NCBI RefSeq assembly: GCF_009674765.1
Contig: NZ_WKKF01000003.1
Coordinates: 1-64,000, forward strand
Length of the DNA stretch: 64,000 nt
Reading direction: 5' to 3'
Source: Metabacillus idriensis
Lineage (GTDB): Bacteria > Bacillota > Bacilli > Bacillales > Bacillaceae
Numbering within the stretch: the stretch's first letter is position 1; every line of letters starts with the position of its first letter. Below, one piece after another: positions 53,704 through 63,113 of the stretch. The notes below the pieces were generated by a model. It was not told the DNA's origin. It saw nothing but the letters and a program-made list of their open reading frames with translations, and searched no databases. Both the position numbers and the translations under genes were made by a program.

Positions 53704-53901
53704 CTACTCAGATTCAATTACTCTTGCCACTGCATGTCCGCACTGCTGGCACTTTCCCTTTAATACAATTCCAAATTGGTTGTCCTCAATCGTAAAACTC
53801 TCAATAGCAACGACATCACTACAATTCCTGCAAAAAACATTGTTTATAAGTTCGCTTCTGATTTCTTTAGGAATAGAGAGCCATTTTTTATTTGCCTCCA
53901 T
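53704..53901 (-). CDS. Small zinc-ribbon-like protein
   Basis: A 65-residue protein starting at the ATG at 53901, where CAGGAGG is ideally spaced; the longer frame upstream is not needed. Two CxxC knuckles (CRNC near 24 and CQQC near 50) suggest a treble-clef or zinc ribbon. It lies downstream of the SUKH immunity gene on the same strand, 133 bp away. I do not recognise the family. It could be a second immunity or accessory gene, or unrelated. Confidence 0.6.
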   Translation of the reverse strand: MEANKKWLSIPKEIRSELINNVFCRNCSDVVAIESFTIEDNQFGIVLKGKCQQCGHAVARVIESE

Positions 53902-54033
53902 ATAACAACAGCCTCCTGTATTCAGATTTTTATATAATGAAACAAAACCGTGCCTGTGCTTACTCCAAGATAAGTCTATAACCATGAATTTTGATTCAAA
54001 GCAGATATGGCTATTGTTTTGTATTTAAATGTC

Positions 54034-54480
54034 TTAAAAATCCTCCCATGCTTCTTGTGCATCCAACAACCTTTGTGATAAAAATTCATAAAAGTTATTT
54101 GCTGTGTTGTCGTCATCAAGTCCTCCTGGTCTATTCCAAGCTATTACTGGGCACTCATTATTCTGCATTTTGCTTGTATATAGGCAATAAACATATTCTC
54201 CAGCATTTTCGATAACCACTAGATCTTTTTCCAACCCTAAATCTCTAAACCTCTTTGTATTATCAACCACGGGAGTTCGATTTGACTTAGCCACTCCTAA
54301 AATATCAACTCCAAATAAACCACCAGAACCATAGGCAGTTAAAAACCACTTAAAACTTCCTGGTAATTCCACCCCTAACTCGTTTTGGACAAGATTGATT
54401 TGACTTTCATCTACTCCACCTGTAAAGTCATCTGATTCCTTATGTTCATTAATAAAATTTGTTAACTCCTCTTTATCCAT
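54034..54480 (-). CDS. SMI1/KNR4 (SUKH) family immunity protein
   Basis: A 148-residue protein with the SUKH core: an N-terminal helix, IN.VQNELGVELPGSFKWFL (about 28-46), YGSGGLFGVDILG, and a C-terminal W/acidic tail. SUKH proteins neutralise polymorphic toxins, often nucleases. It starts 15 bp after the stop codon of the LXG toxin gene on the same strand, the standard toxin-immunity order, so it is most likely its cognate antidote. The start has GGGAGGAA upstream. Confidence 0.85.
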   Translation of the reverse strand: MDKEELTNFINEHKESDDFTGGVDESQINLVQNELGVELPGSFKWFLTAYGSGGLFGVDILGVAKSNRTPVVDNTKRFRDLGLEKDLVVIENAGEYVYCLYTSKMQNNECPVIAWNRPGGLDDDNTANNFYEFLSQRLLDAQEAWEDF

Positions 54481-54495
54481 TCAAGGTTCCTCCCT

Positions 54496-56070
54496 CTATA
54501 ATTTACTATTATCTATTTGCTTAGCTCTCCATCTCCAATATTTGCTCCTAAAGTTGTCGTATTGCTTTTTTAGTACAGGATTATTTCTAAAACTCCCACC
54601 ATTCTCCACCAAACCATGCAAAATTTTATGATATTCATCATGCATACTCGCAGGAATCTCCACCATTGATCCTGGCTCTCTTTGGATTAAATGATGCAGC
54701 TCGATAACTGTTCCATCTTGCCAGATTGGTGCTCTGCCTTTTTTCATTAATTGTAGATTTGTTAAGCCGGTATTAGGATCAATTCTCTTATAATCAATGT
54801 CAATCCTTTGAAAAACTCGTCTGCTAATATCTCTTATTTCTCCATCAACCTTTGTTGATCCAGTGAAATCCACAACCTTATAGTTTTTATATTCTTTACC
54901 CGTACTCTTAAAAAACATATAAACCTGCTTTTCCAACTGCTCCTTATATCCAAGCGACTTAACTGCATTATAAGGAACACCATCAAAGCCCTCAGCAAAT
55001 GCATATCTTAGTGGGAAAGAACTAGAGTAATTTAAAGAGTTCATCTTACTAGAAACAGCCTTCTTCGTCTCCCTCACAGCATTCTTCCCCGCCGCAAAGC
55101 CCGCTTTCCCCGTTTTATCAACACCTTTTAATCCTACAAGTGAAGTTGCGGTCGTGGCGATTGCATAGGTGACCCATCTTGCCCGGGTATAGTCGTTTCC
55201 GTTGACCATATCACGTTCGTAGGAACTGGCGATGGCTGCACTGATTTGGGCATAGGTTTCTTCATAGTTGATTACAGCTTTCCCTAGATCCCAGAGAACC
55301 TGTTCGGGAGGAGTCATCAAAACATCCCATAAGCCGGAAGCAGTATCTTTCGTGAAGTTCCATAAGCCGGAAGCAATATCTTTCGTGAAGTTCCATAAGC
55401 CGGCGCTGACCCCTTTTATCCTTTCTCCGTGCTGTTTTTTTACTTTTATTAGCCTGACAATTTCTTTCTGGTCAGAGGTTAAATGCTCATTCCCGATGGA
55501 CTCTGCTATTTTCAAGTACTCGTCCAAAGAAAGAGTTGGATGCTCGAGCTGTTGTTGAAGTTCCTGGATTCTGCGCTCTTTGGCCTGTTCCTTTTTAAAC
55601 GAAAGATAGGGGCCGGCATAGAAAGGCTGCAGCTCTACAAGGTCACTGATGCTGCTTAAAATTCCGGTCAGGGACTTTTGCTGATCGGCAACCATCTCCT
55701 TGGACCGTCTGTAGCCATTAGCAAGGTCATGTTCAAGAAACACCATATGGATAGATGTGCGGCCGGCCAAATTCGAATCAGCCGCATCTGCTGCAACTCC
55801 GTTATGGAAGGCAACCTGCATATCAATGAGGATCAGCCACTCATCCACCAGTGACGCCTCTTCCTGGTAAAAGCTCTGAACAGCCTCCGCCCCTTCCCCC
55901 TGAAAACTATCATGGGATTGAGCGACTTTATCCAAGGTCTTCTGTAAGACAAGCAGCTGTTCCCTAACGTTTTTATAGTCATTCGCACGCTTTTCCATTG
56001 CTGAAATTAGACTGTCCGCTTCATACACCGCATTCAGAACCAACCGCCTCCTCTTGTCGTAATTTTCCAA
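54496..56070 (-). CDS. LXG-type polymorphic toxin with C-terminal LHH nuclease domain
   Basis: 524 residues. The N-terminal helical LXG-like domain (about 1-190) has FQGEGAEAVQSFYQEE and a coiled EQAKERRIQELQQQLE; it serves export by a type VII (ESX/Yuk) system. A middle pretoxin region (about 300-345) follows. The C-terminal domain has ELHHLIQREPG (457-467) and MHDEYHKILHG (476-486), the conserved histidines of LHH/HNH nucleases, so DNA is the likely target. Residues 222-247 are a threefold repeat of SGLWNFTKDxA type. No small WXG-like partner or secretion gene is adjacent. The SUKH gene follows. Confidence 0.85.
   Translation of the reverse strand: MENYDKRRRLVLNAVYEADSLISAMEKRANDYKNVREQLLVLQKTLDKVAQSHDSFQGEGAEAVQSFYQEEASLVDEWLILIDMQVAFHNGVAADAADSNLAGRTSIHMVFLEHDLANGYRRSKEMVADQQKSLTGILSSISDLVELQPFYAGPYLSFKKEQAKERRIQELQQQLEHPTLSLDEYLKIAESIGNEHLTSDQKEIVRLIKVKKQHGERIKGVSAGLWNFTKDIASGLWNFTKDTASGLWDVLMTPPEQVLWDLGKAVINYEETYAQISAAIASSYERDMVNGNDYTRARWVTYAIATTATSLVGLKGVDKTGKAGFAAGKNAVRETKKAVSSKMNSLNYSSSFPLRYAFAEGFDGVPYNAVKSLGYKEQLEKQVYMFFKSTGKEYKNYKVVDFTGSTKVDGEIRDISRRVFQRIDIDYKRIDPNTGLTNLQLMKKGRAPIWQDGTVIELHHLIQREPGSMVEIPASMHDEYHKILHGLVENGGSFRNNPVLKKQYDNFRSKYWRWRAKQIDNSKL
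55328..55405. repeat. 33-bp tandem repeat inside the LXG toxin gene
   Basis: Two and a half units of a 33-bp sequence beginning CATAAGCCGGAAGCA and containing TATCTTTCGTGAAGTTC. The two full units differ at one base. It encodes the repeated SGLWNFTKD(I/T)A linker on the minus strand and is prone to length change. Confidence 0.9.
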
Positions 56071-56118
56071 TTTTATTTTATCATGAAAGGCGCGATGGAA
56101 TCCTGTTTTAATGTAAAT

Positions 56119-56163
56119 GAAAAGAAGCAGGAACCTGTTGACGCGTTCCTGCTTCTTGTTTTA
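56119..56163 (-). terminator. Probable terminator of the methionine aminopeptidase gene
   Basis: AAGAAGCAGGAAC pairs with GTTCCTGCTTCTT, a strong stem. T tracts are moderate on both sides (TTTTC on the minus strand, TTGTTTTAG on the plus strand). Confidence 0.7.
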
Positions 56164-56249
56164 GAACAAATTGTAACGCCCCGATCCTTGGTGGAACGGA
56201 GCTGGGCATCATATTGGTTACCTTTTCTCAAAATTGTTTCTAACCAGCA

Positions 56250-57059
<810 letters not shown>

Positions 57060-57110
57060 TTATGCTTCAGGATCAATCTGCCGGCTATATTTGGAGGGCG
57101 TTTTGTTAAA

Positions 57111-57623
57111 TTACTGATTCAACTCTTTTGATCCTCCACTCAATTCTAAAACATGTAAACCCTCAGATGCATCTGGCGCTTCAAAAAAACTTGTGACATA
57201 ATGAAACACCGCTTCCGTATCAAAAACCGCTCGTTCGGGTTGTTCCTTACGTCTTTGAGCAATTTGGCGCAAGCACTTTTCGTCACTCAGGTTAAGATAA
57301 ATCAGCTGATGGTCTGCATGAACCTCTGCAGCCATAGTCAAAAACCATTCTCGCAGCTTTTGAGTGTTGCCCGGAAAGTCCATCACTACATCTGTACCGA
57401 CACATAATATGTTTTGAACGTGCTTTTTTACCAATGGCTTTAGCTGAAGGGAAAATCGTTTGTAATCCACAAATGATTCAATCTGATTCGGATAAAGTGA
57501 TGAAAGCCATTCATCCTCTGACAGCAGTACTGCACGTTTATCTGTCGCCAATCGCTTTGACTCCGTAGATTTTCCCGCGCCCATTTTTCCGCAGAAAAAG
57601 TATAGCGTTCCAAGTTGTTTCAA
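57111..57623 (-). CDS. P-loop kinase-like ATP-binding protein
   Basis: A 170-residue protein with an N-terminal Walker A GKMGAGKST (about 12-20), a LSEDEWLSSLYP segment resembling the substrate side of small kinases, VVMDFPGNTQ and IYLNLSDEKCLRQIAQRRKEQ (lid-like region with paired arginines). It belongs to the zeta-toxin/adenylylsulfate-kinase-like group of AAA_33 proteins. The substrate is unknown. No antitoxin-like gene is adjacent, which argues against a zeta-type toxin. Confidence 0.75.
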   Translation of the reverse strand: MKQLGTLYFFCGKMGAGKSTESKRLATDKRAVLLSEDEWLSSLYPNQIESFVDYKRFSLQLKPLVKKHVQNILCVGTDVVMDFPGNTQKLREWFLTMAAEVHADHQLIYLNLSDEKCLRQIAQRRKEQPERAVFDTEAVFHYVTSFFEAPDASEGLHVLELSGGSKELNQ

Positions 57624-57941
57624 TTTAAATCCCGCCCTTGTTAATAATTGCTGAACATGTACTGTTTTTATATAAATTAGAAATCAGAAGAAAAAGAGTT
57701 GGACTTTATCGAATTACAATGAGCAACTGTGCTATTAGTTAAAACAAATAACGTCTTCTATTAATAAATATTTATATCAAACGATATTCTATACCTTATA
57801 AGAATTTCTACGTTTACCTGTATACAAAAGTGGAGGTTGTTGATTTTTTCGTAAGTATCTATTTAAGGGATCATTTTAATTCAACTCAGATATAGCTTTG
57901 TTAAAACATTTCAATAAACAAAAGAGACAACTCCTCAAGGG
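57624..57941. other. Gap upstream of the kinase-like gene
   Basis: 318 bp of AT-rich DNA containing the kinase-like gene's promoter region and, at its right end, the yfjO terminator. I see no gene, repeat or structured leader in it. Confidence 0.6.
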
Positions 57942-57958
57942 TTAGTTGTCTCTTTTTA
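57918..57958 (-). terminator. Terminator of yfjO
   Basis: AAAGAGACAAC pairs with GTTGTCTCTTT; the yfjO stop codon lies inside the right arm. The minus-strand T tract (TTTTGTTT) is moderate. Confidence 0.78.
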
Positions 57959-59339
57959 ATGTAAATTGCACTACACACTCCACATGCGCAGTATGCGGAA
58001 ACATATCCACAGGCTGAATATATTCAACCTTATACGCCTTCGAAAGTGTCTTAATATCCTTCGCCAGTGTAGACGGATTACACGACACATAGATAAACTT
58101 CTTCGGTTTCACCTTTAATATTGCACCAAGCAGCTTTTGGTCGCAGCCTGTTCTTGGCGGATCGACGACGACAGCGTCAGGTCTCCACCCTTCGCCGAGC
58201 CATTTTGGAAGCCAGTGTTCGGCAGTGCCTTTTACGTAGGTGGCGTTTTTGAAGCCGTGTTTTTTGGCGTTCTTTTTGGCGTCCTCGACTGAGTCGGCGA
58301 TGGTGTCCATGCCTCTGATTTCTTTGGCTCCGTCTGCGAGCCACATGCCGATGGTGCCTACGCCGCAGTATGCGTCGACGATTTTTTCTTTGCCGGTGAG
58401 CTGTGCGGCTTTTTTGACTTCGTCGTAGAGTTTGACTGTCTGGACGGGGTTAAGCTGGAAGAAGGCCCGTGCAGAGAGGTCAAAGGTCAGGTCACCGAGC
58501 TGTTCTTGGATGACTTCTTCTCCGTCCAGATGGACGGTTTTGTCTCCGAAGATCAGGGATGTTTTTTCGCCATTGACGTTTTGCATGATGGATTTGACTT
58601 CAGGGAGACGCTTTTTGATTTCGCTGACAATCAGATCCTTGCGCGGCAGGTTTTCCTGTGCCGTGATGAGGACAATTTGAACTTGTCCGCTTTTGAAGCC
58701 CACCCTGCATACGATGGTTCGGACGATTCCTTTGCGTTTTCGCTCATCGTAGATGGATACTTTCAGGTCCTGCAGAATTTGTTTGACTGTCTGAACCGCT
58801 TTGTTGGTTGCTTCATGCTGCACGATGCAGTGATCGATGTTGACAAGGTGGTGGGAGTTTTTACTGTACAATCCCGCGATGACTTTTCCGTTTCTAAGTC
58901 CTGTCTGGAACTGGCTTTTGTTGCGGTAATTCCACGGATCCTCCATGCCGATCGTCTGTCTGATGTCGGTTTTGCCTAGATCAAGTCCGGAAAAGCGCTC
59001 CATGGCCTGAACCACAATGTCTCTTTTTTCATGCAATTGTTTTTCGTATGATAAATGTTGAAGCTGGCATCCTCCGCATTCGTGATAAATCGGGCATGGC
59101 GGGTCTACTCTGTGCGGGGATGCCTTCCTGATTTTTTTCACTTTGCCCTCGGCAAATTTCGCGCTGATGTTCGTTGCTTCCACAACTACTTCTTCATTCG
59201 GCAGGGCACCTGGCACAAATACGACCTGCTTTTTAAAATAGCCGACTCCTTCTCCGTTGATTCCAAGTCTTTTTATGGTTAATGGAAAGGTTTGTCCCTT
59301 TTCCAGAGGTATGCCTTTGTTTTTTTCATTGGTCTTCAT
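57942..59339 (-). CDS. yfjO: RlmCD/RumA-type 23S rRNA (uracil-5-)-methyltransferase YfjO
   Basis: 465 residues from the ATG at 59339 (GGAGCG upstream). An N-terminal TRAM domain (about 10-70), iron-sulfur cysteines in [14 protein letters not shown] plus a later cysteine, SAM motif [19 protein letters not shown] and catalytic loop [11 protein letters not shown]. It methylates uracil C5 in RNA. B. subtilis has two such enzymes, YefA (RlmCD) and YfjO; adjacency to yfjP points to YfjO. It starts 16 bp after yfjP and is probably co-transcribed. Confidence 0.87.
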   Translation of the reverse strand: MKTNEKNKGIPLEKGQTFPLTIKRLGINGEGVGYFKKQVVFVPGALPNEEVVVEATNISAKFAEGKVKKIRKASPHRVDPPCPIYHECGGCQLQHLSYEKQLHEKRDIVVQAMERFSGLDLGKTDIRQTIGMEDPWNYRNKSQFQTGLRNGKVIAGLYSKNSHHLVNIDHCIVQHEATNKAVQTVKQILQDLKVSIYDERKRKGIVRTIVCRVGFKSGQVQIVLITAQENLPRKDLIVSEIKKRLPEVKSIMQNVNGEKTSLIFGDKTVHLDGEEVIQEQLGDLTFDLSARAFFQLNPVQTVKLYDEVKKAAQLTGKEKIVDAYCGVGTIGMWLADGAKEIRGMDTIADSVEDAKKNAKKHGFKNATYVKGTAEHWLPKWLGEGWRPDAVVVDPPRTGCDQKLLGAILKVKPKKFIYVSCNPSTLAKDIKTLSKAYKVEYIQPVDMFPHTAHVECVVQFTLKRDN

Positions 59340-59355
59340 GTTTGACGCTCCATTT

Positions 59356-60219
59356 CTATTCAATGCTTCTCCATAAATAAAGGGAAGCATAGCTTAAATA
59401 AGGGGCCCACTCCCTGCTCAGCTCCTGCATCTCTTCCAGAGTAGGCTTGCGGTCGAGGCCAAAGTGCTTTTTCATCGCATTTTGAATGCCGATATCTGCA
59501 ATCGGAAACAGATTGGGCCGCCCGAGACCGAATAGAAGCAGGTTCTGAACCGTCCATGGCCCTACTCCGCGGATTTTCACGAGTTCTTTCAGGATTTCTT
59601 CATCCGGCTGATCTTTCAATTCTTCAAGGTTTATTTTGCCTTCTGCAATCAGCTTTGATGTATCAATGACATACTCTGATTTGCGTCCGCTGAACTGAAG
59701 CTCCCGCAGGTCACTGTAGTCAAGTGCCGCCACTTTTTCAGGAAGCGGATAGAACCAGACTCCGTCCACCTGCTCGCCAAATGCATGGACAAACCGCTCT
59801 GTCAGTGTATGGGCAAACTTCAGATTCAGCTGCTGGTGGATGATGCATTTCATCAGACACTCATACAGGCCAAATTCCAGAACGAGCGGCGTGCCGTCAT
59901 GCTCCTGAAAAATACCGGCTATGTTTGAGGAACGAAAATGGGTCTGAACGTCAAGCAGGGAAGTATCCCACTGAAAAATGCGCATCGTCTCTTTCAGCGC
60001 AGCCTCCCGGTTTGTGCTTCCGCTCACTAAAAACTCAGGTGAATCCTTTGTTCCAAGAGCCTTCACCTTAACAACAAACGGCTTTTTTTCCTGATCTCTC
60101 ATCGGAATGGACACTTCCCGTTCAGCCATCTTCACATGATGCAGCGGATCCATGGATAAACGGTCAAGGACACGGTCAAAATCATATGGAGGATCTACCT
60201 TTACTCGCTCTTCCCACAT
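59356..60219 (-). CDS. yfjP: DNA-3-methyladenine glycosylase-like protein YfjP (AlkA type)
   Basis: A 287-residue HhH-GPD superfamily protein: an N-terminal AlkA-like domain, [21 protein letters not shown], helix-hairpin-helix [21 protein letters not shown] (in part) and the catalytic aspartate in FPIADIGIQ. It should excise alkylated purines from DNA. The gene pair yfjP-yfjO is as in B. subtilis. Confidence 0.88.
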   Translation of the reverse strand: MWEERVKVDPPYDFDRVLDRLSMDPLHHVKMAEREVSIPMRDQEKKPFVVKVKALGTKDSPEFLVSGSTNREAALKETMRIFQWDTSLLDVQTHFRSSNIAGIFQEHDGTPLVLEFGLYECLMKCIIHQQLNLKFAHTLTERFVHAFGEQVDGVWFYPLPEKVAALDYSDLRELQFSGRKSEYVIDTSKLIAEGKINLEELKDQPDEEILKELVKIRGVGPWTVQNLLLFGLGRPNLFPIADIGIQNAMKKHFGLDRKPTLEEMQELSREWAPYLSYASLYLWRSIE

Positions 60220-60282
60220 TCGTTCTCAAACCCCTTATTTTTGATACTGAATATTATATCATGAAACGCACTGTGAAAAGGG

Positions 60283-60313
60283 AAAACTCCCTGTGACCTT
60301 GGTCAAAGGGAGA
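60283..60313 (-). terminator. Terminator of pdaA
   Basis: CTCCCTGTGACC pairs with GGTCAAAGGGAG (imperfect). The pdaA stop codon lies within the right arm; a short T tract follows on the minus strand. Confidence 0.7.
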
Positions 60314-61106
60314 AAAAATGCGGCTGATGGAATGTCCTGTCTATCATGAGATCGTCCAGACTTTTAAAGATATAACCCTGTTTCCGCAAATCTGTGATTG
60401 CTCTGTCAAGCGCCTCTGCATTGTCTTTTGAAACGGTATGCAGCAGAAGAATGCATCCGGGATGAATCTGGCTCATCATCTGATCATAGGAATATCTCCA
60501 GCCCTTTTGAGCATTTGTGTGCCAGTCTACAAAAGCAAGCGACCAGAAAACCGGCTGGTACCCGAGCTCTTTTGATTTAGCCAGCACCCGCTCGCTGAAA
60601 ACGCCCCTCGGCGGGCGGAGATACTGAATTCCCTGATAGCCTGTCAGCTTTTCAGTCTTTTCTTTTACGGAATCCAGTTCATTTTTCAGCCTTTCATCAC
60701 TGACTTTTGTCAGATCCGGATGATGCCATGAGTGGTTTCCGACAATATGTCCTTCATCTGCCATCCGCTTTACAAGGTCCGGCTGGTCAAGAAGGTAGTG
60801 TCCGGTCACAAAAAAGGCTGCCGGCACCTTCTGTTTTTTCAGAACATCCAAAACCCCTTCTGTATACCCGTTCTCATAGCCGTTGTCGAAGGTGAGATAA
60901 ATGTATTTTTGGCTGGGATCTCCCATAAAAAAAGCATCATATTTACTAAGCAGCTTCATAAGCGGCTCACCGGGGTTGGCTGATTTGTGGTTTCTGCTTT
61001 TTTCAAAGCCCCAGTTAATTGGCTGGTTGGAAACGGACGCTTCAGCTGCATGTATTCCGAATGATAAAAACATCAGAAAGCTAAAAATAGCACAACAGTA
61101 TTTCAA
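60303..61106 (-). CDS. pdaA: N-acetylmuramic acid deacetylase PdaA (spore cortex)
   Basis: 267 residues from the TTG at 61106, where AGGGGAG is well spaced; a longer upstream frame has no ribosome-binding site. It has a signal peptide (KYCCAIFSFLMFLSFGIHAA), then the NodB deacetylase domain with the PdaA form of motif 1 (LTFDNGYENGYT), metal histidines in GNHSWHHPDLT and LRPPRGVFSE. With a lyase it makes muramic delta-lactam in spore cortex peptidoglycan, needed for germination. The locus matches B. subtilis yfjS near yfjP-yfjO. Confidence 0.92.
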   Translation of the reverse strand: MKYCCAIFSFLMFLSFGIHAAEASVSNQPINWGFEKSRNHKSANPGEPLMKLLSKYDAFFMGDPSQKYIYLTFDNGYENGYTEGVLDVLKKQKVPAAFFVTGHYLLDQPDLVKRMADEGHIVGNHSWHHPDLTKVSDERLKNELDSVKEKTEKLTGYQGIQYLRPPRGVFSERVLAKSKELGYQPVFWSLAFVDWHTNAQKGWRYSYDQMMSQIHPGCILLLHTVSKDNAEALDRAITDLRKQGYIFKSLDDLMIDRTFHQPHFFSL

Positions 61107-61198
61107 AGAAATCGCTCCCCTGACATAGTTTCTATTTATAGTGTTGGAAAGAGCGGAGATTACATACTGTTTTTTAGAAGGTAACATATGGAACCAAC

Positions 61199-61225
61199 TG
61201 AAAAAAGCCGGAATAAATCCGGCTT
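61199..61225 (-). terminator. Terminator of the fumarase gene
   Basis: AAGCCGGA pairs with TCCGGCTT around ATAAA; on the minus strand TTTTTTC follows, directly after the stop codon. Confidence 0.88.
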
Positions 61226-61229
61226 CTCC

Positions 61230-62762
61230 TTAACTGAAAACAGGCTCTTTAAATTGTGAAAGCTTTTCAAGAGACGATTGATCAACATCTGCATGCAGGC
61301 TGTTTCCATGTGAGTCCATTGTCACTACCGCTGTAAATCCTTCAACCTTCAAGTGCCACATCGCTTCTGGAATACCAAATTGCATCAGATCAACGCCTTC
61401 AACGGATTTTATGCAATCTGCATAATACTGTGCAGCTCCGCCAATGGCATTCAGATAAACTCCGCCATGTTCATTTAGGGCTTTCAGTGTTTTTGGCCCC
61501 ATGCCGCCTTTTCCAATGACCGCGCGGATGCCGAATTTCTTCATAATATCGCCTTGATATGGCTCCTCGCGAATACTTGTTGTCGGTCCTGCGGCTTTAA
61601 CGTGCCAATTCCCATCTTCATCCTTCATCATGACCGGCCCGCAATGGTAGATGATTTGACCATCAAGGTCAACTGGAGCATCATGGTCAGATAAGTATTT
61701 GTGAATTGCGTCGCGGCCTGTGTACATCATGCCATTGATATGAACGACATCCCCGACTTTTAAATCACGAATCTTCTCTTCTGTAATTGGCGCTTCGAGC
61801 ACAACTTCTCGCGAAGATTGAGGTGCTTCGCCCGCTTGATCTGCATCATTCAGGTTTGGCATTTCACCTTCCTGGTACAGCCAGTTTTGAATTTCACCGC
61901 TTGCAGCATCAATGTTTACCCCTAAGCGGCGGTATGCCCAGCAATTATATGCTACAGATACAAAGAAGCTGGCAGGAATCCGGTTCATCACGCCCACCTT
62001 GCACCCTAATAGAGTTGCTTCTCCGCCAAAGCCCATCGTTCCAATACCGAGCTGATTGGCTTTTTCCACAATGTATTCTTCAAGCTTTTGAAGATCCGGG
62101 TTTGGATTGACGTCCTCTGAACTTCTGAAAAGCTGGTCTTTTGCAAGCTCATACCCAGAAGTACGGTCTCCTCCAATACCTACCCCGATAAAGCCTGCAC
62201 TGCAGCCTTGTCCTTGCGCCTGGTAAACAGAATGAAGAACGCATTTGCGGATCCCGTCCAGGTCCCTTCCTGCTTTTCCAAGTCCATCAAGCTCACATGG
62301 AAGACTGTATTGAATGTTTTTATTTTCACAGCCTCCGCCTTTTAAAATTAAGCGGGCATCAATGTAATTTTTTTCCCATTGCTCAAATTTTATGACAGGG
62401 GTGCCGTACCCAAGATTATCTCCGCTGTTCTCGCCAGTTAGCGAATCAACGGAATTCGGACGCAGCTTTCCGTCCTTTGTTGCCTGTGCAATCGCACGGT
62501 AGATGTCTTCCTTCATATTTAGCTGGTTGGCTCCAACGGGAACCTTCAGTTTAAATGTAGGCAGTCCTGTATCCTGGCAAATCGGCGATACATTATCATC
62601 AGCCATTTTGATATTTTCGGATATAGTAGCGAGAGACATGGCAGCACGCGTGCCTGCATTTTCCTGCTGCTTTGCTCTCAAAATGGCGCGGCGGACATCC
62701 TTCGGAAGCTTCGTTGATGTTTCCACGATTAGTTCATACATACTTTCATAAAAACGATCCAT
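61230..62762 (-). CDS. fumA: Class I fumarate hydratase (iron-sulfur)
   Basis: A 510-residue class I fumarase with the alpha and beta parts fused. It has the 4Fe-4S region around SPICQDTGLPTFKLKVPVG, LKGGGCENKNIQYSLPCE and QGCSAGFIGVGIGGDRTSGY, and the beta part VNGMMYTGRDA-like segment and YHCGPVM. It interconverts fumarate and malate with an oxygen-sensitive cluster. B. subtilis uses class II FumC instead, so a second fumarase may exist elsewhere. The start has GGGGAGAAACAGG. Confidence 0.92.
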   Translation of the reverse strand: MDRFYESMYELIVETSTKLPKDVRRAILRAKQQENAGTRAAMSLATISENIKMADDNVSPICQDTGLPTFKLKVPVGANQLNMKEDIYRAIAQATKDGKLRPNSVDSLTGENSGDNLGYGTPVIKFEQWEKNYIDARLILKGGGCENKNIQYSLPCELDGLGKAGRDLDGIRKCVLHSVYQAQGQGCSAGFIGVGIGGDRTSGYELAKDQLFRSSEDVNPNPDLQKLEEYIVEKANQLGIGTMGFGGEATLLGCKVGVMNRIPASFFVSVAYNCWAYRRLGVNIDAASGEIQNWLYQEGEMPNLNDADQAGEAPQSSREVVLEAPITEEKIRDLKVGDVVHINGMMYTGRDAIHKYLSDHDAPVDLDGQIIYHCGPVMMKDEDGNWHVKAAGPTTSIREEPYQGDIMKKFGIRAVIGKGGMGPKTLKALNEHGGVYLNAIGGAAQYYADCIKSVEGVDLMQFGIPEAMWHLKVEGFTAVVTMDSHGNSLHADVDQSSLEKLSQFKEPVFS

Positions 62763-62873
62763 CCTGTTTCTCCCCTTATTGTCTATAGAATTCGGTCAAT
62801 TTCATTCAATTTTTATTATACTCCTTTGTGATTTGGTTGGAAAGGCTTACAGTTTGAATGCCTTTTCTTTCTT

Positions 62874-63050
62874 TATAAAGACTGTTTCCGTATGAATACA
62901 CTTGGATTGTTACCCGTTCCATTCTGCGGGGTGGTATGGGAGCTTCCTCGGCCAGCCTGCGGGATCTCCCATTCCCTCTCCATCCGACAGGAGTCAAGTT
63001 CCTTCCGCTGCAATCCACTGGAGCATTATCCTGATTGTAAGCAACTTTAA
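62874..63050. repeat. Degenerate repeat family B, copy 3 (inverted)
   Basis: It keeps GACTGTTTCCGTATGAATAC near the left end, TGGGAGCTTCCTCGGCCAGC and GACAGGAGTCAAGTTCCTTC with CGCTGCAATCCACTGG, but lacks the inner GCTCCAGGAACTTGCTTTCC arm, so the palindrome is broken. It lies between the phosphoesterase terminator and fumA. Confidence 0.75.
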
Positions 63051-63073
63051 TTTTACAAAGTCTTGATAAAGTC

Positions 63074-63102
63074 AAAAAAACGCCCGGCCAATGTCCCGGG
63101 CA
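63074..63102 (-). terminator. Terminator of the phosphoesterase gene
   Basis: GCCCGG pairs with CCGGGC around CCAATGT or a shorter loop; on the minus strand seven T residues follow. Confidence 0.82.
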
Positions 63103-63113
63103 GCTTCTTTATC

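Noticed and set aside
57111-57623. Zeta-type toxin
   Set aside because: The P-loop and size are compatible, but no epsilon-like antitoxin gene is adjacent and the zeta-specific motifs could not be recognised.
62806-63075. Minus-strand frame of 89 codons before fumA
   Set aside because: It lies inside degenerate repeat family B copy 3, with no ribosome-binding site and no family resemblance.
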